NCBI GenBank assembly: GCA_943367755.1
Contig: CALRKB020000009.1
Location: 57,941-121,940, forward strand
DNA: 64,000 nucleotides
Source: PCC-6802 sp943367755
GTDB lineage: Bacteria > Cyanobacteriota > Cyanobacteriia > Pseudanabaenales > Pseudanabaenaceae
Reading direction: 5' to 3'
Shown here: one piece after another, positions 26,155 through 33,784 of the stretch
How positions within the stretch are numbered: position 1 is the first letter of the stretch
Layout: each line of letters opens with the position of its first letter
Position numbers and translations under genes: made by a program
Notes under the pieces: model-generated
What the model was told of the DNA's origin: nothing
What the model saw: the letters and a program-made list of their open reading frames with translations, nothing else
The model's database searches: none

Positions 26155-27813
26155 ATGGTGTCCTCTCCAGACAACTTTGAGCATCTATTCCCAGAGGCGG
26201 CACAGAACTGGGACTTAGAAAGGCTGTATGTAGATTTAGAGTCAGTCATTACTAAGCCACTCAAACCCTTTGAAAAAGCCTGTTTGCGCGGCCTGTTGTG
26301 TCGTTATCGTCCCGGTCAGTTGGCATTTAAGTTTGCCTGGACTTCTGGAGCGATTAGAGTAGAGCTGAATAAAGGGCTTTATCGCTATATAGAGGATCTG
26401 ACCGAACAGCCACCTAACACGCTGCGGTGGGAAAAGATTAGTGAATGGTTGGAGGCAAAAGGTTATAGAGCGGTACAACAGACAGCCCGATCGCAGCAAC
26501 ACGCAACCAGTGCCAGCGGTACAAATCCTCATAGGACAGATTGGGGTGAAGCTCCCGAAGTACCCGTATTTTTTGGACGCACCGAAGAACTTACCGATTT
26601 AGAGAACTGGATTGTGCGCGATCGCTGTCGCCTGGTCGCTATTTGGGGCATGGGGGGGATCGGCAAAACTGCTCTGTCTGTCAAGTTAGCAGAAAAGATT
26701 CATGGCGAATTTGAGTATTTCATCTGGCGATCGCTGCGCAATGCCCAACCAATTCAGCAGTTTCTAGCGGACATTCTGCGGTTTATTACGAATGGGAAAG
26801 AGGCGGATTTCAATCTCTCTTACCTGATCGATACTTGCAAGCAGCACCGTTGTCTGATCGTGCTCGATGACTATGAAACAATCATGCGCGATGGTGAGTT
26901 GGTAGGACCCTACCGTCCGGGTTACGAAGCCTATGCCGAACTTCTTGAAAGACTTGGAGGCGAGCGCCATCAAAGTTCCTTGATCGCGATCGGCCGCGAA
27001 CAACCCAAGGAGATCTCCGTGCTTCAGGGCGAAGATCTCCCCGTGCGATCGCTTAAATTGGGGGGCTTGGCACGACAAGCAGCCCGTAGTCTCCTGACCG
27101 CACGAGGATTTAGCGGTTCGGAAGGCGGCTTAGAGGATTTGATCCAGCAATATCGGGGTAACCCATCGGCGCTGCGGATTGTGGCAACAACAATTCGCGA
27201 TCTATTTAACGGTAATGTTTCTGATTTTCTCAAGCAGACGACCCTGGCACTAGGTGATATTCTGCGCAATCTTTTATATCAACATTTTGAGCGCCTATCT
27301 GAATTAGAGAAAGATGTCCTCTACTGGTTAGCCTTGAAGCGCCGACCGGTCTCGCTCCCAGAGTTGCGCGAAGATATGCGCTTGTACGATTCCGGCTCTG
27401 AACTGATCGATGCGCTAGAGTCACTACGCTGTCGATCGCTAATCGAGCGCGCGATCGATAAGGGCACAGTCATGTTTGTACTCGAACCAGTGGTGATGAA
27501 GTACGTCAACAAAAAGTTTGTCGAAGAAGCGGGCAAAGAAGTAGATGATGTAGTCAAGAATTCCAGCCTCTCGAAATTGAAGTTACTGAGAGACCATGCT
27601 TTGGTTGAAGATAATGCGCCTGACTCAATTCGCGCTGTGCAGATCCGCCTTGTGCTAAAACCGATCAAGGATCGACTTGGTGTAACTTTGCGACAAGACG
27701 ATAAGTCTGGCGATCTACTGCACGAGCAACTTAATGCGGTTGATCGCACGAGAATTGCCGACGGGCTAGACTATCTGGAGGTCAATCTAACGCTTTTGGG
27801 CCTATGGGTATGA
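26155..27813 (+). CDS. NB-ARC STAND NTPase lacking C-terminal sensor repeats
   Basis: This 552-residue signal-transduction ATPase has an N-terminal helical domain (about 1-110, LERLYVDLESVITKPLKPFEK), of the kind seen at the N-terminus of many cyanobacterial NB-ARC proteins. The NB-ARC core follows: P-loop GMGGIGKTA (165-173), Walker B CLIVLDDYE (233-241) and a winged-helix part (ELEKDVLYWLALKRRPVSL). A C-terminal segment (IRLVLKPIKDRLGV) normally precedes WD40 or pentapeptide repeats in the family. Here the protein ends at once (LLGLWV), so the usual sensor is missing. rlmL starts 7 bases downstream, so the pair is probably cotranscribed. The function is unknown; the family includes conflict and signalling switches. 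Confidence 0.85.
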   Translation: MVSSPDNFEHLFPEAAQNWDLERLYVDLESVITKPLKPFEKACLRGLLCRYRPGQLAFKFAWTSGAIRVELNKGLYRYIEDLTEQPPNTLRWEKISEWLEAKGYRAVQQTARSQQHATSASGTNPHRTDWGEAPEVPVFFGRTEELTDLENWIVRDRCRLVAIWGMGGIGKTALSVKLAEKIHGEFEYFIWRSLRNAQPIQQFLADILRFITNGKEADFNLSYLIDTCKQHRCLIVLDDYETIMRDGELVGPYRPGYEAYAELLERLGGERHQSSLIAIGREQPKEISVLQGEDLPVRSLKLGGLARQAARSLLTARGFSGSEGGLEDLIQQYRGNPSALRIVATTIRDLFNGNVSDFLKQTTLALGDILRNLLYQHFERLSELEKDVLYWLALKRRPVSLPELREDMRLYDSGSELIDALESLRCRSLIERAIDKGTVMFVLEPVVMKYVNKKFVEEAGKEVDDVVKNSSLSKLKLLRDHALVEDNAPDSIRAVQIRLVLKPIKDRLGVTLRQDDKSGDLLHEQLNAVDRTRIADGLDYLEVNLTLLGLWV

Positions 27814-27820
27814 TAAGGGT

Positions 27821-28945
27821 ATGAGTCAATATTTTGCTACGGTTGCACGCGGCTTGGAAGCGCTAGCGGCACAGGAATTAGAAAGCTTGGGTGCACTTTC
27901 AGTTAGCCCTGGATTTTGCGGTGTTGCCTTTGAGGGCGATCGCGAGATTCTCTATCGCATTAACCTGTGGGCTAGACTGCCCTTTCGAGTTTTGCTGAAA
28001 CTAGATGAGTTTCCCTGCCGCGATGCCAAAGACCTCTATCGCGGGATTCAGAAAATCGATTGGCAGCAATATCTCACACCATCCCATACCCTGGCGGTGA
28101 ATGCGACGGGGAAAAACGATCAACTCAACCATACTCACTTCACGGCACTCCAGGTAAAAAACGCGATCGTCGATCGCCAGCAGGAGACTCTAGGCGATCG
28201 CTCCAATGTAGATACGCAGCAACCAGATCTGCGCATTAACGTTTTCATCGACCAAGATTGCGCCAGTGTTAGTCTCGATAGTTCCGGTAGCAGTCTCCAC
28301 CGCCGAGGCTATCGTCCCGCTGTCGGTAAAGCCCCCCTGAAAGAATCCCTCGCCGCCGCACTCATCCAACTGAGCGGCTGGCAGCCCGATTTACCCTTCC
28401 TCGATCCGCTGTGTGGCTCTGGCACATTACCTCTAGAAGCTAGCTTAAAAGCGTTAAATATTGCCCCAGGTCGGTTTCGCGATCGCTTTGGCTTTGAAAC
28501 CTGGTTGGACTTTGACGAGCTCCTGTGGGAACGTCTGCTGCGAGAAATGGATGCCAGTGAATTGGATGCTTTGCAGGCTCCCATAATGGGTAGCGATCGC
28601 TCAGAAGAAGTGATCGAACAAGCACGCGCCAATGCCAAACGCTGTGGCGTTTTCCAACACATTCAGTTTGCTCACACCGACCTCGAACAGCTTGAGGCTC
28701 CAGCCGACTGTGGCGTTCTACTCTGCAATCCACCCTATGGCGAGCGTCTGGGTAGCGATCGCGAACTTGGAGCTTTTTACAAGCTTTTGGGAAATGTTTT
28801 GAAGTCGCGGTTTAAGGGTTGGAAAGCATATGTCTTGAGCGGCAATAAAGAGCTTTCTAGAACTATTGGTCTGAAATCATCGCGTCAAATTCCGGTTTAC
28901 AACGGTGCAATTCCCTGTCAACTAATGGAATATGAATTGTATTGA
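27821..28945 (+). CDS. rlmL: THUMP-domain 23S rRNA guanine-N2 methyltransferase (RlmL type)
   Basis: This 374-residue SAM-dependent methyltransferase modifies guanine in 23S rRNA (G2445 in E. coli). An N-terminal THUMP region (FATVARGLEALAAQELESLG) is followed by the Rossmann methyltransferase domain with the SAM motif DPLCGSGTLPLEA and the catalytic motif LLCNPPYGERLG (NPPY). It is about half the size of E. coli RlmKL and lacks the fused RlmK half, as is usual in cyanobacteria. It follows the NB-ARC gene by 7 bases, which looks like an operon although no functional link is obvious. Confidence 0.9.
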   Translation: MSQYFATVARGLEALAAQELESLGALSVSPGFCGVAFEGDREILYRINLWARLPFRVLLKLDEFPCRDAKDLYRGIQKIDWQQYLTPSHTLAVNATGKNDQLNHTHFTALQVKNAIVDRQQETLGDRSNVDTQQPDLRINVFIDQDCASVSLDSSGSSLHRRGYRPAVGKAPLKESLAAALIQLSGWQPDLPFLDPLCGSGTLPLEASLKALNIAPGRFRDRFGFETWLDFDELLWERLLREMDASELDALQAPIMGSDRSEEVIEQARANAKRCGVFQHIQFAHTDLEQLEAPADCGVLLCNPPYGERLGSDRELGAFYKLLGNVLKSRFKGWKAYVLSGNKELSRTIGLKSSRQIPVYNGAIPCQLMEYELY

Positions 28946-28970
28946 TTTGTATAAATGGCGATCGCCTTTA

Positions 28971-29681
28971 TCAAATTTCATCAGGATTTATGCCAAGCAC
29001 TTTTAATCTGTCTGCTAACCTTTTAGCTTTTGCTTCAGCCTGGAGTCTATCCTGTTCAGCCTCAGCATAGGAGCGCAAGATCTGATTTGATTTAGGGTCG
29101 AAGAAGCGGAACCTCTTATCTGAATATAAGCGAAGGTCTAGATCTAATATCTCACTATACAGAGACAATGCTCCATCGGGCAAGATTGATGAAGAGATCG
29201 CGACATACTCCCCTTTCTCTAGACGCACTCCCTGTAGTGATATCGGTTTTAAATACTCACCCGTTGGGTCGTACTGAAAATATTCCTTTACTCCCAAAGC
29301 CCGATAAATTAATGGATTCTGCTCGCGGTCTTTGGTTACTGTTCCTTTAGAAGTAATTTCCAACACAAAATCAGGTACTTTCCCACCCTCTTCCCATATT
29401 CTGTAACTAACTCTGTCTTCCTTGCTCGTGCCAAACACGACAAACGTATCTGGAGCCACCCTTTTCTCAGTTTTGTTTTCCTCATAAAGGATAAACAGAT
29501 TCCCAGACACATAGACATTCTCTTGCGGCTCAAACCATAGCCTCAATGCCTCAGTGGTATAGCTGAGATTGCGACGCTGTTTATCGCCTTCAGGCATTGG
29601 CTCAAAATCCTCATCAGGGTATTCAATTGTGGAGTTTAGCTTGAGTTCGCCAGAAACTATCATAGTGGCACTCCAAGGCAT
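28971..29681 (-). CDS. Uma2-family restriction-endonuclease-like protein (1)
   Basis: This 236-residue protein has the DUF820/Uma2 PD-(D/E)XK fold, expanded in cyanobacteria, with no agreed function. Visible core elements are VPDFVLEITSKGT (the D...ExxS/K active-site strand), NPLIYRALGVKEYFQYDP and the C-terminal Ala/Lys-rich helix (EAEQDRLQAEAKAKRLADRL), typical of this long form. It is convergent with rlmL (25 bp). Two further Uma2 genes are in the window (39936-40532 and 58362-58949) and differ clearly in sequence. Confidence 0.88.
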   Translation of the reverse strand: MPWSATMIVSGELKLNSTIEYPDEDFEPMPEGDKQRRNLSYTTEALRLWFEPQENVYVSGNLFILYEENKTEKRVAPDTFVVFGTSKEDRVSYRIWEEGGKVPDFVLEITSKGTVTKDREQNPLIYRALGVKEYFQYDPTGEYLKPISLQGVRLEKGEYVAISSSILPDGALSLYSEILDLDLRLYSDKRFRFFDPKSNQILRSYAEAEQDRLQAEAKAKRLADRLKVLGINPDEI

Positions 29682-29907
29682 ATGGATCTGAGCCTAATTT
29701 AGCATACCAGCTACGTACCCAGGTTAGTTTATCGCGTTTAGAACTACCCTAGCTCATAGCCCCAGCTAATTGTTGTTTTTGGTACCATTTAAATAGTTAA
29801 TATTTTACATCCGACACTTTATAATTCTTGGCACTAAGCTTAGGCCATTAATCTTTTAGCTCAGTGCTTTTCTCTAGGTAAGCAAAGTAATAGAGAGGAG
29901 GGATCAT

Positions 29908-30816
29908 ATGATCCAGCAGATCCAGCATCGTGAAGGAACTTTTGCGGGGGATGGGGAGCTAAAGCTTTATTATCAAGCCTGGTTACCGCAGGGGCAACCG
30001 CAAGCAGTATTAGTGCTCGTGCATGGTTTGGGCAGCCATAGCGGCACGTTTAACAACATAGTGCAGGCATTAGTACCGCAGGGTTACGTAGTCTATGGGC
30101 TTGATTTACGCGGTCACGGGCGATCGCCAGGGTCGCGAGGACACATTAATCACTGGAGTGAATTTCGTGAAGATTTAAGCAGATTCTTTCGGCTGATCGC
30201 GTCGCAACAGGGTCAAATTCCCTATTTTTTATTAGGTCATAGTTTGGGAGCCGCGATCGCCCTCGACTATGCCTTACATTTCCCCAATGGACTGCACGGC
30301 GTAATTGCTACTGCCCTGCCCTTAGGCAAGGTGGGAGTGCCTCCAATCAAATTAGCGATCGGGCAAATTCTTTCGCAGGTATGGCCGCACTTCACCCTAA
30401 ATACTGGTATCGATCGCGCCGCAACCTCTCGCATTCCAGAAGCGATCGCTGCCATCGCTTCCGATCCGCTTCGACATACCAGAGGAAGCGCTCGCCTAGC
30501 CACTGAATTTATCACTAAGGCGGAATGGCTCCAAACCCATGCTGTTTGCCTCCAGGTACCTCTCCTTCTCCTCCATGGTGGAGAGGATCGCATATCTCTG
30601 CCAGAGGCAAGCCACGTCTTTTTTAGGCAAGTCATCTGTGCCGACAAGGAAAGCCATGAATACGCGGGCAGTTATCACGATATTCACGACGATCTGGATT
30701 ATCGGGAGATGTTATCTGACTTAGAGAATTGGCTAGGGCGACATTTAGAGAAAAAACCTGCGGCATGCGGTTCTATCCCTTCATCTGCGATCAATGTTTG
30801 TGCGGCGATCGGATAA
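29908..30816 (+). CDS. Lysophospholipase/monoacylglycerol lipase-like alpha/beta hydrolase
   Basis: This 302-residue serine hydrolase has VHGLGSHSGTFNNI for the oxyanion loop, DLRGHGRSPGSRGHI, the nucleophile in LLGHSLGAAIALDYA, the acid in LHGGEDRISLPE and the histidine in SYHDIHDDLD. These match the Hydrolase_4 lysophospholipase group. The start has a strong Shine-Dalgarno (GAGAGGAGGG) 5-8 bases upstream. It is the nearest plus-strand gene before the beta-oxidation operon (608 bp gap) and could release fatty acids for it; that is inference from position only. Confidence 0.85.
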   Translation: MIQQIQHREGTFAGDGELKLYYQAWLPQGQPQAVLVLVHGLGSHSGTFNNIVQALVPQGYVVYGLDLRGHGRSPGSRGHINHWSEFREDLSRFFRLIASQQGQIPYFLLGHSLGAAIALDYALHFPNGLHGVIATALPLGKVGVPPIKLAIGQILSQVWPHFTLNTGIDRAATSRIPEAIAAIASDPLRHTRGSARLATEFITKAEWLQTHAVCLQVPLLLLHGGEDRISLPEASHVFFRQVICADKESHEYAGSYHDIHDDLDYREMLSDLENWLGRHLEKKPAACGSIPSSAINVCAAIG

Positions 30817-31424
30817 TAGATGGGGATTTAGGGTGATTTCTAGGGAACGGATGAATTCGCGAATGATATCGGTTTTAGTCCGCTTAGTTTCTCTCGAATA
30901 GCGGTCTAATATCTTGAGCTCATGCCCTGAAACTCTTATCTGGGACTCTTATACTTAGCTGATCCTGAGACATTGTTTTTAAGACGCCGTATAGAAATAT
31001 GCTATACTAACCACTATACCTAAGATAACTAAGTATAAAAAATTAGGAGTATCGAGGCTAACTCCTTAAAAGCATATACAAGCCTAGACAATGCTTTTAG
31101 GGTATTTTTAGGTTATTTATAAGATAAAACTTGTGATGTAGGACAAGTGGGGAGATTCTAGTTCTACTTTAGATGTATTTGATCGTATTGAAGGATTAGC
31201 AATCATCTTCAATACCTATGTTTTTGCCGCCGAGACTTAACCCGAATAACTTAGTATTGCACAGGATTACAACTCTTCGTTAATCCTCAAATACTTTCCC
31301 AAGAAAGATCGCAGGAACATAAGCTCCATTCTATCTCTGGGTTCCCCATATACGAAGAGATGAATCGCTGCAGCAGCAGTCCTAAGAGGAGATAATTTCA
31401 AGACTGTTGCGCAATTACTACTGA
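30817..31424. other. Intergenic region upstream of the beta-oxidation operon
   Basis: This 608-bp region has no supportable gene. It contains CTATAC at 31002-31007 and 31014-31019, and GTATAG at 30989-30994, which makes an inverted pair with the first of these. An AT-rich stretch follows at 31020-31060. The inverted repeat at 31185-31215 lies further on. It is the likely control region for the operon. Confidence 0.5.
31185..31215. promoter_or_regulatory. Inverted repeat upstream of the acyl-CoA synthetase gene
   Basis: GTATTGAAG and CTTCAATAC are perfect 9-bp arms. Inside them GATT and AATC add a second short stem, with a 2-base bulge. It lies about 210-290 bp before the first gene of the operon. 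It could be a regulator site or a leader hairpin; CTATGTTTTT follows, which is weak support for termination. Confidence 0.4.
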
Positions 31425-31478
31425 GTGCATAGATTGATATACACTTTTGCGGGAGAGAGCATTAAGCTCTTTAGAAAG

Positions 31479-33689
31479 ATGTCCCATGGAAAGATTTATA
31501 AAGCTCCTCCCCATTCGGGAGAGGTAATCTTGGGGCGAACATTGCCCTCCTTACTCGACGAAGCCTGCGATCGCCATCCTAACCTCCAGGCATTTAATCA
31601 ATGGACAGATACGGGCTGGCAACCTCTATCCAGTCTAGAATTTCAACAGATAGCTGAGGAGCTAGGATCTGGGCTCCTGGATGCAGGTTTGCGGAGAGGC
31701 GATCGCATCGCACTGATGATGTATAGCGATGTCAACTTCTGTATTGCTGACATGGCTTGTTTGCTAACGGGTCTGATTAATGTACCGATCGATCTGACTC
31801 AGAATTTGGAACATATAGTGTTTATTTTGCAGCACTCTGAGGCAGAGGCACTCATAGTTTCCAATCTCGACCTGCTCTATCAAATTATTCCCTATCTGTG
31901 GGATACACCCAATCTTAAAACTATAGTTGTGGTTGATGTGACATCCGATTGGCAAGCAACGCGTTCAGAACTCCTGGCTTGTCAATTACATAGCGATGGG
32001 GAAATATCACATACAAGTACCATGGAAATCCCCGCATCAGCTTGTCTCTGCATTCCCATGCTTCTCTGCCAAGGTCGTATCGATCGCCCCTGTCCGCAGT
32101 TGCCACAGTGCGTCCAGGTATTCTCGCTCTTGGAAATGCGAGCTAGAGGACAATCACCCCAATTAGTAGAACAGCATAAACAGATGCGATCGCTCCTGGA
32201 ACCACAGGCGATTGCGACAATCATCTATATTCCGGCGGTAACAGGGCAGCCACAAGGGGTAGTCCTAACCCACGAGAACCTCTCGGCTAATGCTCTAGCT
32301 GCATTTTCGGGCATGGTTGATTTAGATTTTGGCGATCGCGAGATCGTTCTTTCATTTCTGCCGCTCAATCACGTATTTGCGCGTGCACTGATCTATGGGC
32401 ACATCAACTACGGGCATAGCATTTACTTTACAACTCCCAATCGCGTCCAAAAACACCTCAAGGAAGTCAGGCCAACTATCCTGGCCACAGTACCGCTTCT
32501 ACTAGAAAAAGCTCACAGCAAGCTTCTAGAACGAGGCAAGGATACCCGCACAAAAAACATCAAGGAACGGCGATTCAGGCTAAATTTATCGCTGGTACGT
32601 CAACCACTACTCCCTTTTCAATCGCTTTGGCGATTCCTTTCAGGATGCGTACCGCCGCTGCGAAACGGCTTCGCCCGAAAAACATTTAACTGGTCATTAA
32701 ATCTTGCCAAACGATACGAGTTGGGTAAAAAGCCCCAAGGGTTATATGCCCTACAGTTAAAGATTGCAGATAAGCTTGTCTATCCCCATTGGCGAGCTAT
32801 CTTTGGTGGACGGTTGAAATTCTTGCTGACGGGCGGTGCGGCGCTCAAGGCGGAGATTGCTAACCAATTCGCTGCCGCAGGGATCGGAATCCTCCAAGGA
32901 TATGGGTTAACCGAAAGTGGCTCGGTAATTTGCGTCAATCGCGGCGAATTCAATCAAGCTGGCACTGTGGGAGTGCCAATCGCAGGTGTGGAGATGGCGA
33001 TCGCTGAGGATGGTGAAATCCTGGTCAGAGCCCCCTTCGTCACCGCTGGATTTTACAAAAATTCCACTGCTACGCGGCAAGTCCTTGATGATGAGCATTG
33101 GCTACACACTGGCGATCTAGGCGAATTCACCCCAGCAGGATTACTCAAAATCACAGGTTGCAAGAAGAATCTATTCAAACTATCCACGGGTAAGTATGTC
33201 ACACCACAACCACTAGAAGAGATCCTAAAGCAATCTCCTCTAGTGGAGCAAGCGATCGCAATCGGTTCCCAGCGCAAGTTCTGTGCAATGTTGATTTCCC
33301 CTAATCTGAAGAATTTGCGCGATCGCGCCCAAGAGATGGGACTAGAAATGCCCTTCGATCAACTATTTCAGCATCCTGCGATCGTCGCTCTCTATCAAAA
33401 CCTGGTAGATGCTGCGAATCAACCGCTGCCACCTTGGTCAAACGTCAAGCGTTTCAAACTCCTGCACGCTACTCTCGCGGCCAAGAGTGAAATGCTGACC
33501 GCATCAAATGCAATCAATCGGGCTCAAGTGGATATCACTTTTGTATCTGAAATTGACGATCTGTATGGAGAAAGTGCAACGGATGAAACCAAACAGCGCA
33601 AAGTAGAACCTCACAAACCTAGAGTAGTTCAACAGGAAAGTCCAATATTTCCTTATGAGGGAATTTCAGCTAATTCAATCACAACGTAG
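31479..33689 (+). CDS. fadD: Long-chain acyl-CoA synthetase-like adenylate-forming protein
   Basis: This 736-residue AMP-binding (FadD-like) protein would activate fatty acids to acyl-CoA for the following genes. I chose the ATG at 31479, where MSHGKIYKAPPHSG leads into family-like sequence; a GTG at 31425 is in frame. Conserved parts are ERR-type LPSLLDEACDRHP, GYGLTESGSV (about 480) and HTGDLGEFTPAGLL. The phosphate-binding loop is degenerate: YIPAVTGQPQGV (250-261) replaces the usual YTSGTTGxPKGV. The C-terminal motif SEMLTASNAINR also lacks the usual adenylation lysine. It is therefore uncertain whether it still adenylates. It is first of four plus-strand genes. Confidence 0.75.
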   Translation: MSHGKIYKAPPHSGEVILGRTLPSLLDEACDRHPNLQAFNQWTDTGWQPLSSLEFQQIAEELGSGLLDAGLRRGDRIALMMYSDVNFCIADMACLLTGLINVPIDLTQNLEHIVFILQHSEAEALIVSNLDLLYQIIPYLWDTPNLKTIVVVDVTSDWQATRSELLACQLHSDGEISHTSTMEIPASACLCIPMLLCQGRIDRPCPQLPQCVQVFSLLEMRARGQSPQLVEQHKQMRSLLEPQAIATIIYIPAVTGQPQGVVLTHENLSANALAAFSGMVDLDFGDREIVLSFLPLNHVFARALIYGHINYGHSIYFTTPNRVQKHLKEVRPTILATVPLLLEKAHSKLLERGKDTRTKNIKERRFRLNLSLVRQPLLPFQSLWRFLSGCVPPLRNGFARKTFNWSLNLAKRYELGKKPQGLYALQLKIADKLVYPHWRAIFGGRLKFLLTGGAALKAEIANQFAAAGIGILQGYGLTESGSVICVNRGEFNQAGTVGVPIAGVEMAIAEDGEILVRAPFVTAGFYKNSTATRQVLDDEHWLHTGDLGEFTPAGLLKITGCKKNLFKLSTGKYVTPQPLEEILKQSPLVEQAIAIGSQRKFCAMLISPNLKNLRDRAQEMGLEMPFDQLFQHPAIVALYQNLVDAANQPLPPWSNVKRFKLLHATLAAKSEMLTASNAINRAQVDITFVSEIDDLYGESATDETKQRKVEPHKPRVVQQESPIFPYEGISANSITT

Positions 33690-33784
33690 AAGAAAGAGGA
33701 AAGAACGAAGAATGAAGAAATTGATTTTCCACCTTCCGTCTTCCACCTTCAAATATTACTTATACCCTGGAGGTTTCTAGAAAT

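Noticed and set aside
30989..31019. CTATAC/GTATAG motifs as a promoter of the beta-oxidation operon
   Set aside because: A -35 match at correct spacing is lacking, so I list them only as repeats in the leader and do not call a promoter.
32500..32780. Basic stretch in the acyl-CoA synthetase gene that might be an intein or inserted domain
   Set aside because: Members of the long-chain acyl-CoA synthetase family carry a region of this type here, and no splice motifs are visible.
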